Below are positions 1-8,619 of a stretch of 64,000 nt of DNA, piece after piece. Source of the stretch: CAWGYT01 sp963826795. Its GTDB lineage: Bacteria; Planctomycetota; Planctomycetia; Pirellulales; Pirellulaceae. The translations under genes and the position numbers were made by a program. The notes under the pieces were generated by a model. It did no database searches and was not told where the DNA came from. It saw only the letters and a list, made by a program, of their open reading frames with translations. The number at the start of each line of letters is the position of its first letter. The first letter of the stretch is position 1. The stretch lies in assembly GCA_963826795.1 (NCBI GenBank), contig CAWGYT010000003.1, forward strand, positions 344,659 to 408,658, read 5' to 3'.

Positions 1-1694
1 AGAGAATTGCGGACCGGACGCGCGAAGGGCAGGGGTGGGGTCGCGGCATCGGCGGGTTGCGCGGGCAGGGGTGACACCAGTTCACTCCAGCGAAATGCCC
101 GGCCCAGTCGGCGTAGGTCCCTGTAATATATCGTAGGAACCTCTTCGCCTGTACCATCAACGACGATTTCATGCCGCATCCAGGGAGACCGGGCGTCGTA
201 GTAAGCGACGATTTGCGCTTCGAGCATGTCTCCGCCGACCGTCACGTCGGCCCACAGGGAACGCATCGTTTCCAGGTCCACGATCTGCTCGAGATACATC
301 CAGACGGGATGCGCCCTTTGACCCGGCTCGCTTGCGCGCTGAGCGCGGGCACTGATCAGCCGATCAACCTGCTCGGCCGTCAAGTTCGGGATTCCCAGCA
401 AGACAGGGCGGGCGGCCAGCATGACGTTGATTTGTCCCGTGAGCCGCGGCGCGGGATCGGTGGTGGTGCGATCACAAAACTGAACAAGCTGGCTCAGGGA
501 CGCCGTTTCGCGGGCCGAGAGCGGGCTGCGGTACGTCGTCGCCTGTTCCTCGTCGTCACTCGCTTCGTTCGGAATCCGCACCGTGGCGTCGATCACATCG
601 AGCGGCAACTCAAGCCGATGCGTCGCGGCCCGCGTTGTGTCGACGGCTGCGATCGAAGCCGGATCGGCGCCGTCAGTCGAGTTGCCTCCCGGCCCGTACT
701 GACGCAGCGCGATGACGAAATTCGCAAGCTCCGTGTCGAACGCCGTCGTGAGCTGCTGCTGAAGATTCGCCAAGTCATCCTGATTCAGATCGATTCGGGG
801 TTCACCCAGCGCATTCTCGTTGCGTTCGGCGCTGTCGAGCGTCAGGTAGGCTGACCAGGGCGGGGCCGGTGTGAGCCACGCGTCGGTCGCTGGCGCCTCC
901 AAAGGAGCGACGTCAAGCGGCGTTTCGTTGCCAGGCGCCGGGCCCTGAGTGGCCAGCGGACCGTCGGGGGCAACCACCGGGAACGGTCCATCTTGCTCTC
1001 CCAAGACCTGCCAGGCCGATACGCCGCGGATCGCCAGCAGATCGTCGATTCGATCCGGCACTCGATTGGGTGGCTGCCGCGGCGGACTCAACCCCAGGTA
1101 GAATTCGGACTCGGCACCGAACTCGCGTGGCACATCGTCGGCATCGATCCAGTCCAGCAAGGCGTCGGCCGCCGCGTCGGTCATGCCCGGCAATTGAAGC
1201 AGCGCCATTCGCGCGGCGCCGGGTGATTGCTGATCCCACCGCAGCAGCGTCGTCAAGGACAACTTCGAGCTGGCAAGCGTGACGCCAAACTGAAACACCG
1301 GTTGAGCGGATTCCGGCGTGTAGCGCGGCGACAGAACACAAAAGCGGCCATGGCGGCTGCCGCCCAGGTCCGAGTCGACGATCACGTCTCGGAAGAGTGA
1401 GCTGTTCTGTTCGATCCCTCCCCACGCCTCGCGTTCGTCGCGCGGAAGAGACGCCAGTTCCTGGATCAGCGCGACGGCGGAAGCCGCGATCTGATCCACC
1501 TGTTGTTGGTCCGCCTGCAAGTGAGCGACCCGGTTCTCGGACCGCATCGAGACCATAAAGCCCAGCGCTGACAGCGAAACCAGCGCCGTCACGACGGCCA
1601 CGATCAGCAGAACCATTCCACGCCGAGGCGGATTGTTGCGGCGACATCGGCCGCCTGCTTTGTCTCGGCGCAACTCACTGTGTATCGGTGACAA
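1..1694 (-). CDS. gspK: Type II secretion minor pseudopilin GspK, partial (3' end beyond left edge)
   Basis: The frame is open on the minus strand from about 1694 to the window edge, so the C-terminus is missing. A short basic leader ends in RRG, followed by the cleavage site and the hydrophobic segment MVLLIVAVVTALVSLSALGF. As is usual for GspK, position +5 is not Glu. Further on, segments such as LPGMTDAAADALLDWID and INVMLAARPVLLGIPNLTAE match the helical GspK core. GspK caps the pseudopilus tip with GspI and GspJ in the inner membrane/periplasm. The start is uncertain: no ATG lies in frame ahead of the leader, and TTG at 1694 is the best choice, 8 nt past the gspJ stop. At over 560 residues it is much longer than the usual roughly 330. 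Confidence 0.85.
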   Translation of the reverse strand, partial: MSPIHSELRRDKAGGRCRRNNPPRRGMVLLIVAVVTALVSLSALGFMVSMRSENRVAHLQADQQQVDQIAASAVALIQELASLPRDEREAWGGIEQNSSLFRDVIVDSDLGGSRHGRFCVLSPRYTPESAQPVFQFGVTLASSKLSLTTLLRWDQQSPGAARMALLQLPGMTDAAADALLDWIDADDVPREFGAESEFYLGLSPPRQPPNRVPDRIDDLLAIRGVSAWQVLGEQDGPFPVVAPDGPLATQGPAPGNETPLDVAPLEAPATDAWLTPAPPWSAYLTLDSAERNENALGEPRIDLNQDDLANLQQQLTTAFDTELANFVIALRQYGPGGNSTDGADPASIAAVDTTRAATHRLELPLDVIDATVRIPNEASDDEEQATTYRSPLSARETASLSQLVQFCDRTTTDPAPRLTGQINVMLAARPVLLGIPNLTAEQVDRLISARAQRASEPGQRAHPVWMYLEQIVDLETMRSLWADVTVGGDMLEAQIVAYYDARSPWMRHEIVVDGTGEEVPTIYYRDLRRLGRAFRWSELVSPLPAQPADAATPPLPFARPVRNS

Positions 1695-1701
1695 ACGTTT
1701 G

Positions 1702-3097
1702 TCATGGTGTCACCTCGACCGGCGGTTCGGAAGGATCCGGTGCGTCCGGCCCCAGCGGCGCGCTGCTCCGATTTGGAGGAGGCGAGCTCACCAGAATCAC
1801 GTAGCGGTGATCCTGCGGGGGGCGCGTCTGTGCGGACCGCAGTGAATCATCGCCGGGTTCCAATGGCTCCGCCGGCATCGCGGTCTCGAGTGAAGCCGTC
1901 GCGCGAGGCGTTTCGCCCGGTACGCCGGGTTCGGTGTCGGGACTCGCGTCCGGCGCTGGGAGTTCGGCCGCCAGCTGAAAGCGCATCTCGATCGCCACGG
2001 GCAAGCGCCCCCCTTGCTGCCGCGAATCCCATTCGTCCTGCCAGCCACCGTTGTCGTAGTAGCGCAAGCGAAACGTGGCAACTTCGGGCAGGTAGTCGAG
2101 GTGCTCGGCCAATGGCCCGGCCGTCGTGACCGTCTCGACGTCGCCCGTGGCCGTCAAGTTCCGCGAAGGATTCGCCAGGGCATCGTCTGAAGCGATCGAA
2201 CCGGAAAGCGGCACCGTGGATTCCGCGCCCAGGGCGGCATTCGCGGCTGGCGCCACGGGGGGATCCGGGCCGACTTGAGGCAATTCGGATCGAAGCAGGC
2301 CGACCAGATCGACGTCGCTGGCCATCATGCCCCGCAGCTCCGTCAAGCGGCCCATCGTCAGCTCGCAGCGGATCAAACCCGGCGGGCGATCGGTTCGCAA
2401 GGCGGTCGCGGCGTCGCTGAAGACATAGACGACGCGCCGCACGACGTCGGGAATCGCGGCGAGTTCGGCCGAGGGCTGCAGCGCTGGCGGACTGCGGCAT
2501 GCCGGGCAACGCGGCGGGAACTCGATCCAGCATCAGCGCCTGCGAGTTTCCCAGCAGGAAAGACTCGGCCGTGAGCCACTCGCGGCGCACAATCCGGTCC
2601 GCGTCGGCCGACAAACTGGGGCTCGTACCCAAGGCGGCGGTGAGCGGCTGGAGTGACGCACGCATGTCAGCATTCGGCTCGTCCAAGAAATTCGTTGTCG
2701 GATTCGATTCGCGTGGAGACTGGAACGGGTCGGAAAACTCGGCGGCGTCCGAGCGGTCGGACTCGCTGCTCGCCCGCCCGTCACCCGCGTCGATCGCGCC
2801 ACCCGCCGCGGACGAATCGGTGACCGCCGAAGCCGACCGGGAGAGCGTGTCCGCTTCGTCGTGCGCGGGGCCGGCAGGGCGCTGGCAGCTGCGCAGATCG
2901 TTTTCCAGGGTCCGCTGCAACGCGCGAATTAGCTGGGATTGCTCGGTTTGCTGTTGGCTTCGCTCCAAACGACCCTGAAAGATGCCCATCAGCATCCAGG
3001 TGGCGGCCAGAAGCGCGCCCATCAACAGCATCGCGAGGATCAATTCCAGCAGCGTAAAGCCGCGGCAGGATCGAAAAACGTGCCGTGATTGGCCCAT
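1702..3097 (-). CDS. gspJ: Type II secretion pseudopilin GspJ, frameshifted
   Basis: The N-terminus has a classic class III prepilin signal, SCRG/FTLLELILAMLLMGAL, with Glu at +5, then a coiled segment QQTEQSQLIRALQRTLENDL typical of GspJ. The frame from 3097 is lost near 2480-2510. The protein resumes in another frame (ELAAIPDVVRRVVYVFSD, then FRLRYYDNGGWQDEWDS), which is conserved GspJ sequence, and ends at 1702. Both halves are therefore one gene of about 465 codons broken by a single indel. It is a minor pseudopilin of the tip complex. It starts 2 nt after gspI and is followed by gspK. A long Pro/Ala/Ser-rich C-terminal tail is unusual. A sequencing error is more likely than decay. Confidence 0.85.
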
Positions 3098-3099
3098 CG

Positions 3100-3630
3100 T
3101 TACGGTTCCGTGACCAGCGGAGTGTCTGATCCTGTGGACGTGTCAAACGCCGTCTCCGTCGGCAGCTCATGCCGTACCCAGCGGACGAGGTGATATCGCT
3201 TGCGGGTGTCGACGCTGTCGACCGGTGCCGTCGTCAGCTCGGGCGACGCCACCGGGCCGGATGCGTCCAGCTGCCGCTCGACCACCGTGACCCGGATCGA
3301 CACCAACTTGCCCAGACCGATCGGTTGGACACTCATCTGGTAGTCCCAGGGGCTCCAAAGATCGACGGGTTGGAATGTCTCCGAAGGCTCCCAGGGACGT
3401 TGTCCGGTGACGAATTCAAGCATCAGGTTGTGAGCGATTTCCTGAGCCTCGGAGATTTTCGTCGCCCGTTCCGCATGGCGGGCGCCCAGGTCAACCATCT
3501 GAGCCAGAATGGCGGCGCTGCCGGTCAGGACGGCGAGGGCCACGATAATCTCCAGTAACGACAGGCCTCCGCGCCGAGTCACTCGCCGCGCTGCCGGGGA
3601 TCCAATCTGAAGCGGGAAGAAGTTATTCAC
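3100..3630 (-). CDS. gspI: Type II secretion minor pseudopilin GspI
   Basis: This 176-residue protein has the prepilin motif RRGG/LSLLEIIVALAVL with Glu at +5. An alpha-helical stalk (LGARHAERATKISEAQEIAHNLMLE) and a small globular domain rich in beta strands (SVQPIGLGKLVSIRVTVVERQ) follow. This matches GspI, which binds GspJ and GspK at the pseudopilus tip after leader cleavage by the prepilin peptidase. The ATG overlaps the gspH stop in an ATGA arrangement, and its own stop lies 2 nt before gspJ, so the genes are co-translated in one operon. Confidence 0.88.
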   Translation of the reverse strand: MNNFFPLQIGSPAARRVTRRGGLSLLEIIVALAVLTGSAAILAQMVDLGARHAERATKISEAQEIAHNLMLEFVTGQRPWEPSETFQPVDLWSPWDYQMSVQPIGLGKLVSIRVTVVERQLDASGPVASPELTTAPVDSVDTRKRYHLVRWVRHELPTETAFDTSTGSDTPLVTEP

Positions 3631-4523
3631 GGTTCCAGCCGCTCGGTGGCTCGTGGTGGCGGGTTGCCGCGCGGCACGCCCGCTTCGTTCGCCGGCGTCG
3701 TTCGCTCTTCCAGAATCTCCTCACCCGCCGGCAGGGCCGGCGCCTGGCGAACCGGGCCGACACGAACGGTGCCCGTCAGACCACGCAGAAACACTTCGAC
3801 TTGATAGCCATCCTCCGAGATCAGCGACCAACGTGCGTTCGATGTCAAGCCGTCCGGATAGAACCAGACCGGTTCCGACCAAGCGACCTCGACGACTTCA
3901 CCGGCCGCGGGCAGCTGGCCGGGATCGGTCCCGTTGTCGAGGTCGGCCGATCCGGGCGGCTCGTTGGCGGGCGGCGCCAAGGGATCGCCCGCCGTCGGAT
4001 CGAGGGCGGTGGCCGGTGCCGAGAACTGGACGCCGTGCGGCAAGGTCGCATGCAACTCGAGCGGCTGGACAGGAACGGTCGCGCTCACGTCCACTTGCGA
4101 GGGCCCCGCGAGCGACGTCGACGGATTGCTTTCCGGGGTGAACGCCGTGGGGTCGCCGGGCGCCGTGGGTTCGGCGAGCGAATCGGGGATCGCGCTGCGC
4201 AGGGAGTCGGACGGCGACGCGCCTTGTTCCGCCGCGCCGGCGGGCGAGAGGATTTCGTACTCGCCCGTCCCGGGTCGCCAACGCAAGCGATAGACGCGCG
4301 ATTCTTCGATTGCCCTGAGATGCGTGTCCAGCAGCTTGGATGTGAAATCCTGGGCCGCTTGCTGAGAGAGACTTCGCGACCAGGGCCGCATCAACGCCGG
4401 CCAGCTAATCCCGGCGATGACGGTCAGAATCGAGAGGACGATCATCACTTCGATCAGCGTGTAAGCTGGCCGGGCGGCCGGCGCGCGCCGGAGTCGTTCG
4501 CAAGATCGCGCACGGAGGAACAT
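3627..4523 (-). CDS. gspH: Type II secretion minor pseudopilin GspH
   Basis: This 298-residue protein has a prepilin-type N-terminus, ARPA/YTLIEVMIVLSILTVIAG. Glu is at +5, but residue -1 is Ala instead of the usual Gly. A pseudopilin helix and a GspH-like core follow (AAQDFTSKLLDTHLRAIEESRVYRLRWRPG). The middle, roughly residues 110-210, is a Pro/Ala/Ser/Asp-rich insertion absent from short homologues, so the protein is longer than a typical GspH (about 170-200). The C-terminus returns to beta-rich sequence (VWFYPDGLTSNARWSLIS). It lies between gspG and gspI and overlaps gspI by 4 nt. The assignment rests on order and motif; another minor pseudopilin class is possible. Confidence 0.8.
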   Translation of the reverse strand: MFLRARSCERLRRAPAARPAYTLIEVMIVLSILTVIAGISWPALMRPWSRSLSQQAAQDFTSKLLDTHLRAIEESRVYRLRWRPGTGEYEILSPAGAAEQGASPSDSLRSAIPDSLAEPTAPGDPTAFTPESNPSTSLAGPSQVDVSATVPVQPLELHATLPHGVQFSAPATALDPTAGDPLAPPANEPPGSADLDNGTDPGQLPAAGEVVEVAWSEPVWFYPDGLTSNARWSLISEDGYQVEVFLRGLTGTVRVGPVRQAPALPAGEEILEERTTPANEAGVPRGNPPPRATERLEP

Positions 4524-4553
4524 GTTGGCTTTCCAGCCGCTGCAAAGGGCGGC

Positions 4554-5048
4554 TTACGGCGTGGCGGCCAGCTCGTCACTGGAACCCGCCGGGGACTCGC
4601 TGTCTCCGCCGCTCGTCGTCCAGTTGGCGATATCATCTTCCGTGCTGTCTTTGCCGTCCGGCCCTGGCGACCAGATGTTCGGCGTGTCCTTGTTCTTGCC
4701 CTGGGTCGGTGGATACTCGTACCGATAGGCGTTACCCCAGGGATCAACGGGCAGCGCGTCTTCGCTCAGGTACGGCCCCGCCCAATTGCGTCCTCGGGCT
4801 TCGTCGGCCGGTCGTTCGAGGAGGGCCTTGAGCCCTTCTTCGGTTGACGGATACGAGCGATTGTCGACCTTGTAAAGGTCCAATGCCTGCTCCATGTTGT
4901 TGATTTGCGTGACCGTGATCTTCTGGTCGGCCTTTTCCTGAGTCTTCAGCAGACGTGGCCCCACCATGGCCAACAGCAAGACCAGGATGGCCAGGACGAT
5001 CATGATCTCGACCAGCGTGAATCCGCCTCTCGTTCGTCGACGTTGCAT
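4554..5048 (-). CDS. gspG: Type II secretion major pseudopilin GspG
   Basis: This 164-residue protein has the leader RRTRGG/FTLVEIMIVLAILVLLLAMVGPRL, a textbook type II major pseudopilin. The body carries the GspG signature: helix QINNMEQALDLYKVDNRSYPSTEEGLKALL, then WAGPYLSEDALPVDPWGNAYRYEYP, and the Ca-binding loop region WSPGPDGKDSTEDDIANW. It polymerises into the periplasmic pseudopilus that drives substrates outward. The tail after NWTT (GGDSESPAGSSDELAATP) is low-complexity and extra. It lies in the operon between gspF and gspH. A roughly 195-nt gap carrying short repeats separates it from gspF. Confidence 0.93.
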   Translation of the reverse strand: MQRRRTRGGFTLVEIMIVLAILVLLLAMVGPRLLKTQEKADQKITVTQINNMEQALDLYKVDNRSYPSTEEGLKALLERPADEARGRNWAGPYLSEDALPVDPWGNAYRYEYPPTQGKNKDTPNIWSPGPDGKDSTEDDIANWTTSGGDSESPAGSSDELAATP

Positions 5049-5094
5049 TGTCGTTACCTCTCTCGATTGATTGATGTGGGTCTAAGTTTGGCCA

Positions 5095-5205
5095 AAAGCC
5101 GCCTGGATGCGGCTCGGCATGCGGCCTGGATGCCGCCTGGATGCGGCTCGGCGGGAGCCTCGCCCTCCCGGCAGGAGCCTCGCCCTCCCGCAAGGGGCTT
5201 GCCGT
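5095..5205. repeat. GEAPAEP-type dispersed repeat with internal direct repeats
   Basis: The gspF-gspG gap holds clustered direct repeats: GCCTGGATGCGGCTCGGC-like units, then two copies of GGAGCCTCGCCCTCCCG and a degenerate copy. Read on the minus strand it encodes REGEAPAEPHPGG, a peptide signature seen at many dispersed repeats in planctomycete genomes (recalled knowledge). It lies in the spacer and does not appear to be a gene. A degenerate relative may lie at 35311-35345. Confidence 0.6.
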
Positions 5206-5243
5206 CCCGGGTAAGGGGTGTCTTCGCGATTGTGCAATCTCCT

Positions 5244-6458
5244 TCAGATGGTCGTGCTGGCCTCGATGATGGGCAACAACAAGGCGACCATGACAAACAG
5301 GATCGCGATGCCGATGGTGACCAGCATGACGGGCTCCACGAACCGAACCATCAGCGTCAGTTGCTTTTCAATTCTTCGATCGATGCTGTCGGCAATGCTG
5401 ACCAGGACGGTGTCGAGCGTGTTGGATTCCTCGGCGATCCGAATCATCGCCATGGTGGCCGAGGGAATCAGTCCGCATTGGGCCAGGGGCGCCGAGAGCG
5501 TCTGGCCGGCCGAGATGTTTTCGGCGGAATCGAGCACGGCCTGGGCGAGCAATTGGTTTCCGACCGAGCCGCTGCTGATCTGAAGGGCCTTCAGAATGGG
5601 CACTCCGTTTCGCAGCAACGTGCCCAGCACGCGGCAGAAACGCGAGACGGCGGTGTCGTGAAAGATTTTGCCCGCCAGCGGCAGCCGAAGTTTCACCTTG
5701 TCGGACCACGCACGGCCAGCGGGTGAGCGGAGCGCCTGGACGATCCCCATCACGAGCGGCACGAGGGCGATCAGGACGATCCATCCGTAAGTCATCAGAA
5801 AGTGACTCGTGCCCAACAGCAACTGGGTCGCCGCGGGAAGTCCAGCCCCCTGGCTCTCAAGGCGATTGAAGAGGCTCTCGAACTTGGGCACGAAGAAAAT
5901 AATGAGTCCCAGCGTGACGATGGTTCCCACCGTCATCAGAATCACCGGATAGATCATCGCCCCCTTCACGCGGCTTTTGAGTTCCTCTTGGAGTTCCAAG
6001 AAAGTCGCCACGCGAGTCAGGGCTTCCTCCAGAAAGGCTCCTTCCGAGCCTGCCCGAATCATGCTGACGCTGAGGTTCGAAAATACCTTCGGATAGCGGG
6101 CGACGGCCTGATCCAAGGCCTCGCCCTCGGCCACGTGGTTGTGAACCTGCTGCATGACCGCCTGCAAGGCCGGGTTGGCCGACTGGTCTGCCAGAAGCTT
6201 GAGGGCTTCCAGCAGCGGCACACCGTTCTGCAGCAGGTCGGACAGCTGCGTGAGGGCGCTGGCAACCTGTTCCGCTTTGACGCGACCTGTCCGCTGCAAT
6301 GCGGAAATCCGCGGCTGAACCTCGCGATCGGTCAGAGTCAGCGGATACAACGAACGCTTCGAAAGGAACGCCAGCGCATCGCGCCGCGTCGCGGCATTCA
6401 GCTCGCCCTGAACGTCACGGCCATCAAGTCCTCGCGCGATGTAGGCAAAGGTGGGCAT
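5244..6458 (-). CDS. gspF: Type II secretion inner-membrane platform protein GspF
   Basis: This 404-residue protein matches the usual GspF/PilC length. The N-terminus MPTFAYIARGLDGRDVQGELNA is typical. Two T2SSF repeats follow: one around LTQLSDLLQNGVPLLEALKLLADQ, the other around FCRVLGTLLRNGVPILKALQIS. Three hydrophobic segments are visible: GAMIYPVILMTVGTIVTLGL, LMTYGWIVLIALVPLVMGIV and PVMLVTIGIAILFVMVALLL. GspF is the polytopic inner-membrane hub that couples the GspE ATPase to pseudopilin assembly. It starts 6 nt after the gspE stop, so the two are translationally close. Confidence 0.95.
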   Translation of the reverse strand: MPTFAYIARGLDGRDVQGELNAATRRDALAFLSKRSLYPLTLTDREVQPRISALQRTGRVKAEQVASALTQLSDLLQNGVPLLEALKLLADQSANPALQAVMQQVHNHVAEGEALDQAVARYPKVFSNLSVSMIRAGSEGAFLEEALTRVATFLELQEELKSRVKGAMIYPVILMTVGTIVTLGLIIFFVPKFESLFNRLESQGAGLPAATQLLLGTSHFLMTYGWIVLIALVPLVMGIVQALRSPAGRAWSDKVKLRLPLAGKIFHDTAVSRFCRVLGTLLRNGVPILKALQISSGSVGNQLLAQAVLDSAENISAGQTLSAPLAQCGLIPSATMAMIRIAEESNTLDTVLVSIADSIDRRIEKQLTLMVRFVEPVMLVTIGIAILFVMVALLLPIIEASTTI

Positions 6459-6464
6459 GGCGGC

Positions 6465-8174
6465 TCAATCCGCTTTCGTAACGCGTAACACCTCGGCGAT
6501 CGTCGTGATCCCTTGAGCGACCTTGTGCCAGCCATCCTGACGCAAGGTCCTCATGCCGGCGGTCATCGCGGCCCGTTTGATCACGTTCGACGGCTGTCGC
6601 TCGCTGGCCAATTGTCGAATCTCGTCATTGGCGACCAACAGCTCGTAGATTCCCAGACGGCCTGAATAGCCGGTGCCGCGGCACTGCCGGCAGCCGACCG
6701 CACGGTAGAGCTTCCGTCCGGGTGAAAACATCTCGTTCGTCGGGAAGTCCGGCGGAATCTCTTCCGAGTCCGGCTGGTAGATCTCCCGACAATGACGACA
6801 CAAAGTCCGGACCAGGCGCTGCGCCATCACGCCTTCGATCGTGCTGCTCACCAGAAACGGCTCGACCCCCATGTCACAAAGTCGCATGAACGCGCTGGCG
6901 GAATCGTTCGTGTGCAGCGTGCTGAACACGAGGTGGCCCGTCAGCGACGCTTGGGTTGCGTTCTCGCCGGTTTCCAAGTCGCGGATCTCGCCGATCAAGA
7001 CCACGTCGGGGTCGTGCCGCAAAATGCTCCGCAGGCTTGTCGCAAACGTCAGGCCGACTTTGGAGTGCACCTGGATCTGATTGATCCCTTCGAGCTGGTA
7101 CTCGATCGGATCCTCGGTCGTAATGATCTTCGTGTCTTCGCTCTTGATCTCGTTCAGCGCGCTATAGAGCGTCGTGGTCTTTCCCGAACCCGTCGGTCCG
7201 GTGACGAGAATGATGCCGTGCGGCAGACGGATCAAACGCCCGAAGTTTTCGTGGACATCCTGAGGCATGCCGATGTCGCGCAGCGAAAAATGCATTCGCT
7301 CTTTGTCCAAGACGCGCATCACGATCCCTTCGCCGTGCAGCATCGGAATCACCGAGACGCGGATATCCACCTCGCGCCCGCTGACCCGCAGCTTGATCCG
7401 TCCGTCTTGCGGCACGCGCTTCTCGGCGATGTTCATCTTGGACATGATCTTCAGACGACTGACAATCGCCGCATGGAAGCGGTTCATTTCGGAGGGTGTC
7501 GGCTGACGTTGCAGCACTCCGTCAATGCGATAGCGAATCTTGATACCCGATTCCTGGGCCTCGATGTGGATGTCGCTTGCGTTCAAGTGCACGGCTTCAT
7601 TCAAGATCTCGTTGACCAGGCGGACGACCGAGGCCTGCTGTGCCATCTCGGACGCTTCGCTATCGTCAAACTGGACCTCGTCCAGCATCTCGACGCCGTC
7701 GTTGGAACTCTGTGCCAACAAATCGTCAATCGTTTCGGCGCCCACGCCCAGCTGCGATTTGATCAGCTTGTCCAGCTCGTCCGCCGGAGCCAACAGGGGC
7801 GTGACACGCTTACCCAAAGCCGCACTGACCGCATCGATCGCGTGCAGGTCAAACGGATTCCCGGTGACCAGCAGCAGACCATCGTCGGATTCGCCCAGCG
7901 GAAATACGCCGTAGCGATGAATCAGCTTGGCTGGAAAACTCGCCAGGACGTCGGGGTCCGCCTCACACTGACTCAGGTCGACGACCTGCATCCCCAACGC
8001 GTTCGCCAAACTTGCCAACGCCTCGTCGGCCGACGCCAGATCCAGATCGACCGCCACATCATCCAAGCTGCCGCCGCGAGCGATCAATTGCCGCGCCCGC
8101 TGCAGCCGGCTGGGACTGACGACGATCGAAATCGGACTGTGCTGAACAACAAGGGTTGCGCTCATGGTTGCCAC
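6465..8174 (-). CDS. gspE: Type II secretion ATPase GspE
   Basis: This 569-residue cytoplasmic AAA-type secretion ATPase powers pseudopilus assembly. An N-terminal GspE/PilB domain (residues 20-140) precedes the ATPase domain. Visible motifs are Walker A GPTGSGKTT (325-333), the Asp box ITTEDPIEYQLEGINQIQV, Walker B VVLIGEIRD (about 391-399) and the His box STLHTNDSASA. A zinc tetracysteine is formed by C459, C462, C495 and C498 (CRHC and CRQC), typical of GspE rather than of retraction ATPases. The start at 8174 is followed by a second in-frame ATG at codon 4. It is preceded by 445 nt without a gene, so it may have its own promoter. Confidence 0.95.
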   Translation of the reverse strand: MATMSATLVVQHSPISIVVSPSRLQRARQLIARGGSLDDVAVDLDLASADEALASLANALGMQVVDLSQCEADPDVLASFPAKLIHRYGVFPLGESDDGLLLVTGNPFDLHAIDAVSAALGKRVTPLLAPADELDKLIKSQLGVGAETIDDLLAQSSNDGVEMLDEVQFDDSEASEMAQQASVVRLVNEILNEAVHLNASDIHIEAQESGIKIRYRIDGVLQRQPTPSEMNRFHAAIVSRLKIMSKMNIAEKRVPQDGRIKLRVSGREVDIRVSVIPMLHGEGIVMRVLDKERMHFSLRDIGMPQDVHENFGRLIRLPHGIILVTGPTGSGKTTTLYSALNEIKSEDTKIITTEDPIEYQLEGINQIQVHSKVGLTFATSLRSILRHDPDVVLIGEIRDLETGENATQASLTGHLVFSTLHTNDSASAFMRLCDMGVEPFLVSSTIEGVMAQRLVRTLCRHCREIYQPDSEEIPPDFPTNEMFSPGRKLYRAVGCRQCRGTGYSGRLGIYELLVANDEIRQLASERQPSNVIKRAAMTAGMRTLRQDGWHKVAQGITTIAEVLRVTKAD

Positions 8175-8619
8175 TCGGTGCAGGCCGACCTCAAGTCGGC
8201 GTCAGCTTTCGCTTGGAATCAGGATCGTCAAGCGAAAGTCGGTGTAAATCAGGTAGGGTCGGCAGGTGGGACGATTTGCGGGTCGACTCTTCGGTCTCGG
8301 GCTGATGAAAGCTGCGTCGTTTCAGTCTCGAGTCGGTGGGAGTGGGTCGCAGGTGTGTTCCGTTGGGTAGGCATGAATTGGCACTGCGGTCCGGTTTCGC
8401 CCACCCGGGGCGGACGCTCCGCGCAATCCCAATTCCGCTCGTAGGTTAGTAGCTTACCCCGCTGACGTCAAGATTCGTCTCTTCGCGGCGTCGCTCGGCG
8501 TGCCGTTCGTCGTAACCCACTATGGGGGACATGCTAGCGTCAGTTTGAGCATACGTAGATGGGGGTCCGCGGAGTCGACGGGCCAACGGGAGACGAATCC
8601 GACGCCTTCGCCCGACGCC
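8175..8619. other. Intergenic region between the giant repeat gene and gspE
   Basis: There is no convincing gene here on either strand. It is the leader region of gspE on the minus strand and follows the stop of the giant repeat gene. It has mildly repetitive GTCGGC/AAGTCGG stretches at 8190-8260, but I see no clear terminator, riboswitch or promoter consensus. Confidence 0.5.

Noticed and set aside
5054..5296. An 80-codon minus-strand frame between gspF and gspG
   Set aside because: It only translates the GEAPAEP-type repeat and the end of gspF in another frame.
6792..8444. A 550-codon plus-strand frame over gspE
   Set aside because: It is antisense to a clear GspE and shows no domain.
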